A DNA stretch of 64,000 nt from Rhizobium sp. CF080 (GTDB taxonomy: Bacteria; Pseudomonadota; Alphaproteobacteria; Rhizobiales; Rhizobiaceae): assembly GCF_000282095.2 (NCBI RefSeq), contig NZ_AKKC02000002.1:124001-188000 (forward strand), in the 5' to 3' direction. The notes under the pieces are model-generated. The model saw only the letters and a program-made list of their open reading frames with translations, was not told the origin of the DNA and did not search any database. Below are positions 26,094 to 34,711 of this stretch, one piece after another (within the stretch, counting starts at the first letter, position 1; every line of letters starts with the position of its first letter). A program made the position numbers and the translations under genes.

Positions 26094-28373
26094 TCAACCC
26101 GTGGCGGCTAAGGACATTTCAGGTTTCATGGACTGGCCGCGCGAGGCTGCGACCACGGCATCGACATCGAGAATGAGCGCGACGCGGCCATCACCGAGGA
26201 TGGTGGCTGCGGCAATGCCCGGGACGTGGGTGTAGTTCGCCTCGAGCGACTTGATGACGACCTGGCGCTGGCCCTGGATGGCATCGACCATCAGAGCACG
26301 CTGTCCGCCACCTTCCGATTCGACCAGCAGTGCGACACCTTCGACGGGATTGGCCTGAGTGGCGCGGTAGTTGAGAACCCGACCGACATCGACCAGCGGG
26401 CAGAACGAATTGCGGATCGAGATGAGCCGCTGGTTGGCGCCGAAGGAGTGGATGGCGGCAGCCTCCGGCTGCAGCGTCTCGACGATCGCGGTGAGCGGCA
26501 CCACCAGCGTCTGGCCGGCGACCGTGACCACCATGCCGTCGAGAACGGCAAGCGTCAGCGGTAGGCTCATGGTGAAGGTCGAGCCGTAACCCGGCCGCGA
26601 GGAGATCGAAATACGGCCGCCGAGCGCCTGGATCGACCGCTTGACCACGTCCATGCCGACGCCGCGGCCGGAAATGTCGGAGATCTTGTCGGCAGTCGAG
26701 AAGCCGGCCATGAAGATCAGGTTGTCGATCTCGTCGTCCGACAGGTTTGCGTCGGCGGCGATGATGTCGTTGTCGATCGCCTTCTGGCGGACGCGCTCGC
26801 GGTTGATGCCGGCGCCATCGTCGGCAAGCTCAATCAGGATGCGGCCCGACCGATGTTTTGCGGTGAGCTTGATCGTGCCTTCCGGATCCTTGCCGGCGGC
26901 TTCACGCTTTTCAGGCGATTCAATGCCGTGGTCGACGGCGTTGCGGATCATGTGGGTCAGCGGCTCGGCGATCTTGTCAATGACCGTCTTGTCGACTTCG
27001 GTGTTTTCACCTTCAGTGACCAGGCGGATCGATTTGCCGACCATGTCGGCCACTTCGCGAACGATACGCGACATGCGCTGGAAGACCGGCTTTACCGGCT
27101 GCGCGCGGATCGCCATGACCGAGTCCTGGATCTCGCGGGTGAGCTGCTGAAGCTCCTCGAGGCCCATGTTAACGGCCGACGTGCCGGTCGCATCGTTTTC
27201 GATGACGCTCTGGGAAAGCATCGCTTGGTTGATGACGAGTTCGCCGACGAGGTTGATGAGACGGTCGACGCGGTCGAGATCGACGCGGATCGTCTGGCCA
27301 GCGGCAGCAGCGGCGGCGGCCGCATTGTTCTGGGCGGCGGCAGCGGCAGCAGCCGATTCCTTCTTCTCGACGGCACGAGCAGCCCTCGAGACGTTGCTCG
27401 CGGTCTCGGCGGCAGATACGGCCGCAGCGACGGTTTCTTCCGAAACGCCCTGCTCCGCGCCCTTCTCTTCTTCTCCACCAGAGGAGTCATCGAGGATTGA
27501 AAGGTCGAACGGAACCGGGACCATCGGCAGTTCCTCGTCGGAAGATGCCTCTTCGGCAAGCTTCACTTCGAGGTCGCAATCCCATTCCGCGAATTCGAAG
27601 ACAGCGCGGATATCGTCTTCGCTCTTGGTGGTCCGGATCGAGATCTTCCAGCCGAAATAGGAGGCTTCCGGATCCATCTTGTCGAGCGGCGGAAGGGCGT
27701 CCGTATCGCAATTGATGCTCATCTCGCCGAGACGGGACAGATCGCGCAGCAGGAGCGCTGCCTCATTGCCCTTGGAGTAGAGTTCGCGGCGGGGCTTGAA
27801 GGAGACTTCGTAGACCGAACCTTCGATTGCCGGCTCTTCGTCTTCGCCGAACCCATCGAACGAGAAGGGGATCGGCTGGAAGCCGCTGTCGTCGGTCGGC
27901 TTGGGGGTCTCGGCTTTCGCCACAGGAGCCGGGGCGGGTGCGGCCTTCGGAGCCGGCTTGGGAGCCTCGTGGGCGGAGGAAGAGGGCAGTTCGCCATGGG
28001 CGAGCGCCTCGAGTTCTTTGACGAGTCCGCGGCTTCTCGATTCGTCGACGCCGCCCCCGTCACGCGATGCGCTGACGAGGTCGGCGAGCACGTCGGCCGA
28101 TTTCAACATGACCTTCAGGACGTCCGGCGTCGGCTCCAGCTTGTTGGAACGCACGCAATCAAGCGTCGTCTCGAAGACGTGGGCGAAGGAAACGAGGTCG
28201 TCCAGACCGAAGGCGCCAGCGCCCCCCTTGATGGAATGAACGGCACGGAAAACGGCGTTCACCGTTTCGGGGTCGCGATCCCCATCGTTCAGCTTGAGAA
28301 GACCCGACTCCAGTTCAGCGAGCTGCTCTTCGCATTCCTGAAAGAAGATCTCTTTGATTTCGTTCATATCCAT
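26094..28373 (-). CDS. cheA: Chemotaxis sensor histidine kinase CheA
   Basis: 759 aa. Domains in order: HPt with phospho-His46 in AVHSIKGGAGAFGL; a Pro/Ala/Lys linker (about 140-165); a receiver-binding P2-like region; an Ala-rich linker (near 340-365); the dimerisation helix RVDRLINLVGELVINQAML; the GHKL ATPase with N-box HMIRNAVDHGIESP, G1 ADDGAGIN and G2 GRGVGMDVVKRSIQ; and a C-terminal CheW-like domain. It is longer than enteric CheA (~650 aa) because of the linkers. All key residues are intact. Confidence 0.97.
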   Translation of the reverse strand: MDMNEIKEIFFQECEEQLAELESGLLKLNDGDRDPETVNAVFRAVHSIKGGAGAFGLDDLVSFAHVFETTLDCVRSNKLEPTPDVLKVMLKSADVLADLVSASRDGGGVDESRSRGLVKELEALAHGELPSSSAHEAPKPAPKAAPAPAPVAKAETPKPTDDSGFQPIPFSFDGFGEDEEPAIEGSVYEVSFKPRRELYSKGNEAALLLRDLSRLGEMSINCDTDALPPLDKMDPEASYFGWKISIRTTKSEDDIRAVFEFAEWDCDLEVKLAEEASSDEELPMVPVPFDLSILDDSSGGEEEKGAEQGVSEETVAAAVSAAETASNVSRAARAVEKKESAAAAAAAQNNAAAAAAAAGQTIRVDLDRVDRLINLVGELVINQAMLSQSVIENDATGTSAVNMGLEELQQLTREIQDSVMAIRAQPVKPVFQRMSRIVREVADMVGKSIRLVTEGENTEVDKTVIDKIAEPLTHMIRNAVDHGIESPEKREAAGKDPEGTIKLTAKHRSGRILIELADDGAGINRERVRQKAIDNDIIAADANLSDDEIDNLIFMAGFSTADKISDISGRGVGMDVVKRSIQALGGRISISSRPGYGSTFTMSLPLTLAVLDGMVVTVAGQTLVVPLTAIVETLQPEAAAIHSFGANQRLISIRNSFCPLVDVGRVLNYRATQANPVEGVALLVESEGGGQRALMVDAIQGQRQVVIKSLEANYTHVPGIAAATILGDGRVALILDVDAVVAASRGQSMKPEMSLAATG

Positions 28374-28389
28374 CGGGGGAATTCCTGGC

Positions 28390-28755
28390 TCAGGCGGTTA
28401 CACGCTCGATCGCATCAATCAGTTTGGCAGGATCGAAAGGCTTGACGATCCAGCCAGTCGCGCCAGCCTGGCGGGCGCGGTTCTTCTTTTCGGCATCGCT
28501 TTCCGTCGTCAGGACGAGGATCGGGACGGCGCGGTATTTTTCGTTGCGGCGGACGCCTTCGATGAAACCGAAGCCGTCGAGGCGCGGCATGTTGATATCC
28601 GTGACGATGACGTCCGGATTGCAGCCCTCGAGGACTTCGAGGCCTTCAACGCCGTCTTCCGCCTGAATTGTCTCAAAGCCTGCATTATTCAGGGTCACCA
28701 GAAGCATGTTCCGGATCGTCCGCGAGTCATCCACGGTCAGTACTTTCTTCTTCAT
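28390..28755 (-). CDS. cheY1: Chemotaxis response regulator CheY1 (phosphate-sink type)
   Basis: 121 aa receiver domain with D9-D10 pocket, phospho-acceptor D53 in VTDINMPRLDG, Thr in LVLTTESD, and Lys in WIVKPFD. Upstream of cheA, it matches cheY1 of S. meliloti, which acts as the phosphate sink together with CheS. The partner cheS lies 2 bases upstream, which supports the assignment. The role comes from family knowledge, not from residues in this protein. Confidence 0.93.
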   Translation of the reverse strand: MKKKVLTVDDSRTIRNMLLVTLNNAGFETIQAEDGVEGLEVLEGCNPDVIVTDINMPRLDGFGFIEGVRRNEKYRAVPILVLTTESDAEKKNRARQAGATGWIVKPFDPAKLIDAIERVTA

Positions 28756-28757
28756 TG

Positions 28758-29051
28758 CTAGATCTCCTTAGCAACCAAATTTTCGTGATTGATGCCGATG
28801 AGTTGCATCGTCTTCTGAAATGCATCCGAAGCCTTCTCCACCAGGAAGGTCTTCTTGTCGTCTTCCCAAGCCTTGACGCCGGCGACCAGAACCTGGGCGC
28901 ACTGGACACCGACCCGCTCAACGCCCGAGGCATCGATCTTAAGATCGCTGCCTCGCATGGAGACCAGCTTGCCATGCAGGTTCGAGGCCTCGTTGAGGTC
29001 CAGCACCGCGGCCAGCTTCAAACTTCCAGGTCCAGCCTTCTTTGCTGCCAT
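28758..29051 (-). CDS. cheS: CheS, STAS-domain protein coupling CheY1 to CheA
   Basis: 97 aa STAS-like protein: KLAAVLDLNEASNLHGKLVSM and DLKIDASGVERVGVQCAQVLVAGVKAW correspond to the beta-alpha core of the STAS fold, with the Ser/Asp-Ala-Ser region typical of anti-anti-sigma-like proteins. In S. meliloti the protein at this position (CheS) increases CheY1 binding to CheA and speeds signal termination. Its ATG overlaps the icpA stop by one base (TGATG), so translation is coupled. Confidence 0.88.
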   Translation of the reverse strand: MAAKKAGPGSLKLAAVLDLNEASNLHGKLVSMRGSDLKIDASGVERVGVQCAQVLVAGVKAWEDDKKTFLVEKASDAFQKTMQLIGINHENLVAKEI

Positions 29052-30670
29052 CAGCTTATTCCTTGTCGTTTCTGAAAGAGGTATTCGCCGTCATCTTCCC
29101 GGCCGGCCGTCGTCGGCGCGATCGAGACAAGGGCCGGCTGAGGTCGTGGCGCTGCCGGGCGGCGCGCATCCGCATAACGATTCTGCCGTTCGATCCGGAA
29201 CTCGCGGACCGTGCGGCCGAGTTCCAGGATGACGGTGTGGAGTTCATCGGCGCCCTCGCCCGCGCGGGACGCAAGACTTGCGTTCGAGGCGACGTGTTCA
29301 CTGACCGAGCCGATTTCCGCGCTCAGCCGGTCGAGGCCGACGGCCTGCTCGCCGGTGTCGCGGGCAATGCCCGCGATTGCATCATTGATATCGGACACCT
29401 GGCGGACGATGCCGCCGATCGCGTCCTGGGTGCGGTGAACCATGTCGACGCCCGCATCCACCTGAGACTTGGTGCCATTGACGAGCGTCTTGATCTCGCG
29501 GGCCGCATCGGCAGAGCGTTGCGCGAGCGCGCGCACTTCCTGGGCCACGACCGCAAAACCACGGCCTGTCTCACCGGCGCGAGCCGCTTCGATGCCGGCG
29601 TTGAGCGCCAGCAGATTGGTCTGGAATGCAATATCGTCGATGACGCCGATGATCTCGCCGATCTTTTCGGCAGAAGATTCGATATCGGCCATGGCGCTGA
29701 TCGCACGGCCGACCACCTCGCCGCTTGCCTCGACCGAACGGCGGGTCTCGGCGGCCGCCTTTTCGGCAGCGGCCGTCTCGTCGGCGCTCCCCTTGACCTT
29801 GGCTGTGACGTCCAGGAGCACGCGGGCCGCCTCCCTGAGGCGGGCGGACTGTTCTTCCGAAGCGGAGGCAAAGGAACGTGCACCTTCGGCGAGCGACTGC
29901 GTCAGCGCACCGGCTTTTTGACTATGGCCATCGGCCGTCTCCACCGACGAGCGCATGCCGGCAACCGCCTGGTTGAGCAGATCGGCAAGCTCGCGATAGA
30001 CATCCGGCACGTCGGCCGGCAGACAGGCCGTCAGGTCGCGGTCGGCAAGGGCTGCGATGACGTCGGTGAAGGTTTCGATCGCCTGTGCCTGATCGGCCTC
30101 GCGCTGCTCGGCAAGCGCGCGCTGATGCTTCTGGCGCTGTTCGTTGAAGCGGAGCGAGACGGCGATCTCGACATCGACCATCACCAGGCGGGTAATCGCG
30201 CCGACGAGGTCGAGCAGCTCCTGCTCGCGCTTGCGGCTACCCGGCAGCAGCGATTTCGGAGCGAGATCGACGATCGCGCCGGCGATCAGATGTTCGAGCA
30301 TGACGGCATGGCCGGCAACGTGCCACCGCGGATCGAGGCCCATGCGGCTCTCGGCATCCGACAGAACCTTCACTCGTTCGGCATAAAGCGCGTCGAAGCG
30401 GGCATCGGTCAGCACGCCCCAATGGGAGGCCTGCAGGTCGTGCAGCCGTTCGATCTGCTGCTCGCTCTCGAAATTGCGGGCAGCTTCCGGAAAGGATTGA
30501 AAGCGGTGGAAAAGATCGCGCAGGCCGGTCTTCAGGTGCCGGTCGAGCTGCGGGCGGCAGCGGCGCAGCAGATCGCGCAGTTCGCCGTCGAGGCCGGCGA
30601 ATGCCAGTCTCTCGCCCAGGCTGCCTGCCTGGCCACGTCGCGCCTGATCCGATGGCATTTCCTGCACCAA
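29051..30670 (-). CDS. icpA: Cytoplasmic globin-domain chemoreceptor IcpA (McpE-like)
   Basis: 539 aa with no transmembrane segment. Residues about 20-180 form a protoglobin-type sensor domain (globin-coupled sensor fold). A linker follows, then the methyl-accepting signalling domain with the conserved tip [44 protein letters not shown]. By alignment with the HxRIGL proximal-helix motif of HemAT-type sensors, the haem-ligating His falls on Glu107 (ESRMGL), so haem binding is doubtful. The first codon is uncertain: TTG 30670, GTG 30667 (preceded by GGGG) or ATG 30658. First gene of the che operon. Confidence 0.9.
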   Translation of the reverse strand: MVQEMPSDQARRGQAGSLGERLAFAGLDGELRDLLRRCRPQLDRHLKTGLRDLFHRFQSFPEAARNFESEQQIERLHDLQASHWGVLTDARFDALYAERVKVLSDAESRMGLDPRWHVAGHAVMLEHLIAGAIVDLAPKSLLPGSRKREQELLDLVGAITRLVMVDVEIAVSLRFNEQRQKHQRALAEQREADQAQAIETFTDVIAALADRDLTACLPADVPDVYRELADLLNQAVAGMRSSVETADGHSQKAGALTQSLAEGARSFASASEEQSARLREAARVLLDVTAKVKGSADETAAAEKAAAETRRSVEASGEVVGRAISAMADIESSAEKIGEIIGVIDDIAFQTNLLALNAGIEAARAGETGRGFAVVAQEVRALAQRSADAAREIKTLVNGTKSQVDAGVDMVHRTQDAIGGIVRQVSDINDAIAGIARDTGEQAVGLDRLSAEIGSVSEHVASNASLASRAGEGADELHTVILELGRTVREFRIERQNRYADARRPAAPRPQPALVSIAPTTAGREDDGEYLFQKRQGIS

Positions 30671-31042
30671 AACCCCGTCCCCAAATTAATCAAGCCAATC
30701 CCGAAGAGGATCGGCGGCATGCAGCAGCTGTCGGCCAGAATCCTGGATGAACGGGGGATGCTCGCCAGACCGGATCAATATCCGTCGGGCATGGGCAACA
30801 CGGTCACCACGGGCTTTCCTGGATTTTCATGAGCGGATACCGGATTGGACCGGTACGGCTTTGCGGCTTCATGCCTGGTGGGGGACCGCAGTCATCCCAT
30901 TTCGCCGTGGTCTCTAATATGTATGGTTAATTCCTTGCCTGAAGGTTAATAGAGCGTGCAAGGATGCCTGTTTTGCTTCAGGTGAGCGCATATTACCCGC
31001 TGTGCTTGCAATTATCTCGGCATCGCGCAGAACGCTTTGCCG
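30671..31042. promoter_or_regulatory. Non-coding region upstream of the che operon (372 bases)
   Basis: No gene fits. It lies upstream of icpA and downstream of the TPR gene, both on the - strand. The AT-rich middle (about 30910-30960, with TAATATGTATGGTTAATTC) is the most promoter-like part. A TACCGG/CCGGTA dyad lies at 30838-30855. Promoter hexamers could not be fixed. Confidence 0.5.
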
Positions 31043-33343
31043 TCAGTTCGCAGCGCCGACGTCAGCCAGCCCGCGCAATCCGGCCTTGTCGCCCGTGTCG
31101 GCAAGCGCCTGGAAAATGCGTGTGGCATCGGCATACCTGCCGAGGTTCAGATGCGCATAGCCGCGCAGCGACATCAGGTCGGACTGTTCCGGGACGATCT
31201 GGGCCCGCTGGTCGAGCGCCAGCAGCGCTTCGCGATAACGCCCGGCCTTGAAGGCGTTGAGGGCGCGATCGGAGAGGATCGCCGCCTGCAGTTCCACCGC
31301 ACGCGGGTTCGTTTGGGCGGCATCGGCCGCAGCGACGGATGCCTTGTCGGTCAAGCCGGCACGCAGATAGGCAAGGCTCTTGCCGTAAGCGGCATCAGAG
31401 CGGGCAGCGGCCGAATTGCTCGCATAGGCGACATCGAAAGATTGTGCCGCCTCAAGGGGACGGTTGAGATCCATCAGGCACCAGCCTCTCGCCAGCGCCG
31501 CCTCCGGTGGCATCTGGCGCGGATCCTGGGTGGTCGAGCATTGTCCGCGGCGGGGTTGCGCGGGTATTCTCGCGGTTCTCTGGACGGGCTGCGGCGCAAC
31601 GCGCACCACGGGAGCTTCGGTCCGGGCGACCGGATAGCTCTCCTGCGCTGGCGGTTCGGCTGCCAAAGCGTTCGTCCTTGCCTCATCGACAGCCGATCTC
31701 GATGCGATCGCGGGCTGCCGGCGCGGCGCACCTCGTTCGGTCACAGGTTCGCCGAGCCTTGTTATGCGTTCCGACCGGCCATTCCAGGCTCTCTGGATCT
31801 GGGCGACGCCTGCCTTGTCGCCGAGGTCGTTGCGTGTGAGCGCGAGACCATAGGCCGAGGGTTCGTCATCCCGCTTCCAGGAAAGTGCCGCCTGAAACCA
31901 TTCGGCTGCCGTTTCAAGCTGCTGCATGGCGCGCGCATACCAGCCGAACTGCTGTGCGGCATCGGCGTTGCGGGCGGTTATCACCACCGGGGCCATGCGA
32001 CGCAGCACCTCGTCCTGAAGAACTGGCGGAGGATCAAGCGCCAGAAGATTGGCGACGGCGGCGAGATAGGCCTCTTTCGAACCGCTGGACGTGTCACGCC
32101 AGCGATAGAGTATGGCTTCCGCCTCCACCGGCGACTTTTGAGCGACCAGCGTCAGTGCCAGACCTTCGGCGGCCGAGGCGGTCTCCTCCTTGTTGAAGGC
32201 GCGGCGGAACCAGCGCTCGGCACCGCCGAGATTGTCGCGGCGGTAATAATACCAGCCGAGCAGCAACGCATCGGAGGGCATGCCGTTCACTTCCGCGAGC
32301 CGTTCCAGACGGGTCAGATATTTTTCCGGCACGACGAGCTTTGCATCGGTATTGCCGCTGGCCACCAGCCGCCGTGCGATGTCGTCGCGCAGCGGCTCGA
32401 ATTCGGGCTGACCACCGGGCGGTGTCCGCTCCTTGGACAGCAGATCCTCCAGCATGTCCGGCGGCAACAGCTCACTCGCCTTCTGCGCGGTCGCGAAACG
32501 CTCCGAGGAATTGTCGCAGTTGTTGAGAATATAGGCATAGGCGTCTCGCGCGCGGCCCTGCCGGTCGGTCTTCGCAAAGGCTTCTGCCACCCGCCACAGC
32601 ATGTCCACTTCGCTGCAGGTGAGCAGGCTCGGATTGTCGGCCGCCATGCGGATCACCGCGTCGTAATTCCTGGCGTCGGAAGCCACGACCAGGCCGGCGC
32701 GCGCCTCGGCGAGCTTCAGCCGATCGAGCAGATCGGCCGGCGGCTGCCAGCCGGGTTCGCTCACCTGACGGTCGGCGATTGCCTTGCGGACATCCGGATA
32801 GCGGGACAGGGCGTAGAGTTGCCACATGGTTTCGAGCTGGCGGTCGGTGGTGACCTGTGCCGCCAATGGATCGGCCGGTGGCGTCCAGCTGGGATAAAGC
32901 GTCCTGAGGCGGGAAATCTCGGCCTGCAGGCGGGCGGTGTCGCCCCGGGCTGCGAAATAGCGTAGCGCGCTTTCGTCGACGACCGGCTGCTGGCCTTGAG
33001 GCGAGGCGTCAGTCGAGATGACCGGCGGCGGATTTGCAGGAGCGACCGGTGGAGCGGGCTGAGCCGTTGGCGGTGGCGCCTGGGCGATCACCAGCGAAGA
33101 CGAACCCGGTTTGACAGCCGGGGTCGCATCCTGGTTCGGATAGAGGAGCTGAGTAACGGTGCGCTCGGTCTTTTCGGCGGGCGGGGACGACGGGCGCAAT
33201 GTTTTGGGCGCGGTGGGAGCGGTGGGCACGGAGTTTACCGAACTCGTCAGCATGCCAACGTCGACCGTCGGCTGACGGCTCAAACCATACAACCCCACGG
33301 CGCCAATGCCCAAAACCGTCAATGAGATCAGCGAGAACCGCAT
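31043..33343 (-). CDS. TPR-repeat membrane-anchored protein divergent from bcsN, likely cellulose-associated
   Basis: 766 aa. I chose ATG 33343, with GGAG five bases upstream; a GTG two codons earlier is possible. The N-terminus is a signal anchor (LISLTVLGIGAVGLYGL). A Pro/Thr-rich linker (about 40-120) follows, then tetratricopeptide-like helical repeats to the end, such as ALRYFAARGDTARLQAEISRL and ALDQRAQIVPEQSDLMSLRGYAHLNLGRYADA. There is no C-terminal beta-barrel, so it is not a full BcsC porin. It shares an intergenic promoter region with bcsN-bcsA-bcsB, and rhizobial cellulose clusters commonly carry a TPR protein. A periplasmic scaffold role in cellulose export is inferred. Confidence 0.7.
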   Translation of the reverse strand: MRFSLISLTVLGIGAVGLYGLSRQPTVDVGMLTSSVNSVPTAPTAPKTLRPSSPPAEKTERTVTQLLYPNQDATPAVKPGSSSLVIAQAPPPTAQPAPPVAPANPPPVISTDASPQGQQPVVDESALRYFAARGDTARLQAEISRLRTLYPSWTPPADPLAAQVTTDRQLETMWQLYALSRYPDVRKAIADRQVSEPGWQPPADLLDRLKLAEARAGLVVASDARNYDAVIRMAADNPSLLTCSEVDMLWRVAEAFAKTDRQGRARDAYAYILNNCDNSSERFATAQKASELLPPDMLEDLLSKERTPPGGQPEFEPLRDDIARRLVASGNTDAKLVVPEKYLTRLERLAEVNGMPSDALLLGWYYYRRDNLGGAERWFRRAFNKEETASAAEGLALTLVAQKSPVEAEAILYRWRDTSSGSKEAYLAAVANLLALDPPPVLQDEVLRRMAPVVITARNADAAQQFGWYARAMQQLETAAEWFQAALSWKRDDEPSAYGLALTRNDLGDKAGVAQIQRAWNGRSERITRLGEPVTERGAPRRQPAIASRSAVDEARTNALAAEPPAQESYPVARTEAPVVRVAPQPVQRTARIPAQPRRGQCSTTQDPRQMPPEAALARGWCLMDLNRPLEAAQSFDVAYASNSAAARSDAAYGKSLAYLRAGLTDKASVAAADAAQTNPRAVELQAAILSDRALNAFKAGRYREALLALDQRAQIVPEQSDLMSLRGYAHLNLGRYADATRIFQALADTGDKAGLRGLADVGAAN

Positions 33344-33579
33344 ACTCACTCCGCTATCGTCCTTACTCCCCGTCTACGCCTCATGCTGCGGGCTTCTGCT
33401 CTTTAAGCTTTCTGTTTCGAAAGAATGAACTGATATGGTTAACGAACAATTTAGATTTACAACATCAAATAGCCGAGTCGGTCCAGGCCATCGATTCTGC
33501 TGCAGCTCACCTTGCAACGAACGGTCGTCAGAGACCTCCGACGGACATGAATGTCCGCGACCTATCGGTATTGCTCGGC
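33344..33579. promoter_or_regulatory. Divergent promoter region between the TPR gene and bcsN
   Basis: The stretch 33415-33480 is distinctly AT-rich (GGTTAACGAACAATTTAGAT) and likely holds promoters for both directions. In-frame ATGs at 33547 and 33580 precede the lipoprotein start of bcsN. No clear regulator box seen. Confidence 0.5.
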
Positions 33580-34653
33580 ATGGCGGAAAAGCATCTGGTT
33601 CGAAAACAGAAAATGAGCGGCCTCGGCCATCTGGGTGCAGCGGTTCTGTTTTCCGGGCTGCCACTTCTTGCTGTCGGCTGCGCTGGCCAGCCCCTCCAAA
33701 TGGGTACGTTTGCCAAGAATGTGCCTGCCGAACAGGCCATGGTCCTGCCGCCGCCGGCCGGCCCCGGGATCGTCAGCGTCATCGAACGGCGCTACAACAA
33801 CGCGATCGATCAGGACATCTTTCTTTATACCTCGGCCCTTACTCCGGGGCAGAACGTGCTGAAGGCACAGTTCTTCGGCACGGCCAGCCCGTTCAAGCTC
33901 AGCGACAACACGCTTACCTCCACACCGGTCACCGAAGCCGGGGTCGCTTCCGAGATGCGGAGATTGCTGCCGGGTGTGCGCATGGAGCGCTCGTCCTTCT
34001 TCGTCCAGAACAATTACGGGCCGTTCGGCTATGCCTTCGGGCGCAGCGCCGGCAGCGATCTTTGCATGTATGGCTGGCAGCAGGTCCGCAGCCCGGCCGG
34101 CACCGTCTCGCCGCTCGCCAACCACGGCTCGATCCAGATCCGCGTGAGGATCTGTGAGGCGAACGCCACGGAACAGAAGCTGCTGGCCTTCATGTACAAT
34201 TACACGATCACCGGTGCGGTGGATGACGGCGGCTGGAACCCTTACGGCGAACCTCAGCCGGTCTCGTCGAGCCTTGGCGGGGTCGGCGCGCCGATCTATC
34301 CGCGACCGGCCTCCACCGAGACGATCGTCCCGGTCCTGCCGCAGAGAGCGGTCGTCTACACCCGCCCCGCGCCGGCACCTGCCGTTCAGCAGCCGCAGCC
34401 GGTTGCCGCTGCCCCGGTTACAAGCGCGCCGCTCCCCACCGGACCGGTGGTTTCGGTGCCACGGCCAGTGATGACACAGACAGCCGCCAGCGCTCCACCT
34501 GTTGGGAGCGCTCTGCCGGTCACGACCTCACCATCCATGCCACGCGCGCCGCTCGTTCCCTCGCCATCAGGCCTGAGCGCAGCCGGGCGGGCGAGCGTTC
34601 CGGCGCCTTCCTGCGCCGACACGACCAGCGGAGCCGCCAATGCGTGCCGCTAA
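33580..34653 (+). CDS. bcsN: Cellulose biosynthesis lipoprotein BcsN
   Basis: 357 aa from ATG 33580 (346 from ATG 33613; the choice is open because neither has a strong ribosome-binding site). The N-terminus has basic residues, then a hydrophobic segment and lipobox LLAVGCAG. The conserved BcsN core is in the first ~200 residues: SVIERRYNNAIDQDIFLYTSALTPGQNVLKAQFFG and SSFFVQNNYGPFGYAFGR. The last ~130 residues are Pro/Ala/Val-rich and probably disordered. BcsN is restricted to rhizobia and relatives and is tied to cellulose operons; its precise role is not settled. First gene of the bcs unit. Confidence 0.85.
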   Translation: MAEKHLVRKQKMSGLGHLGAAVLFSGLPLLAVGCAGQPLQMGTFAKNVPAEQAMVLPPPAGPGIVSVIERRYNNAIDQDIFLYTSALTPGQNVLKAQFFGTASPFKLSDNTLTSTPVTEAGVASEMRRLLPGVRMERSSFFVQNNYGPFGYAFGRSAGSDLCMYGWQQVRSPAGTVSPLANHGSIQIRVRICEANATEQKLLAFMYNYTITGAVDDGGWNPYGEPQPVSSSLGGVGAPIYPRPASTETIVPVLPQRAVVYTRPAPAPAVQQPQPVAAAPVTSAPLPTGPVVSVPRPVMTQTAASAPPVGSALPVTTSPSMPRAPLVPSPSGLSAAGRASVPAPSCADTTSGAANACR

Positions 34654-34711
34654 TTCAAATCATGCCGACCGATCGCCCGCCGGATCTTCCGGCAGCTGGA
34701 GATAGCCAAAG

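Noticed and set aside
27295-27360. GCC/GCG-rich simple-sequence tract, considered as a repeat
   Set aside because: It encodes the Ala-rich interdomain linker of CheA, which is common in this family, and is in frame.
29266-29286. Palindrome ACGCAAG-A-CTTGCGT resembling the flagellar leader motif in both orientations
   Set aside because: It lies inside the icpA reading frame, encodes an Ala-Ser-Leu-Ala stretch, and is not near any start codon; most likely coincidental.
31037-32965. Long + strand frame (642 codons) opposite the TPR protein gene
   Set aside because: Antisense frame; the - strand gene has a signal anchor, a ribosome-binding site and TPR helices.
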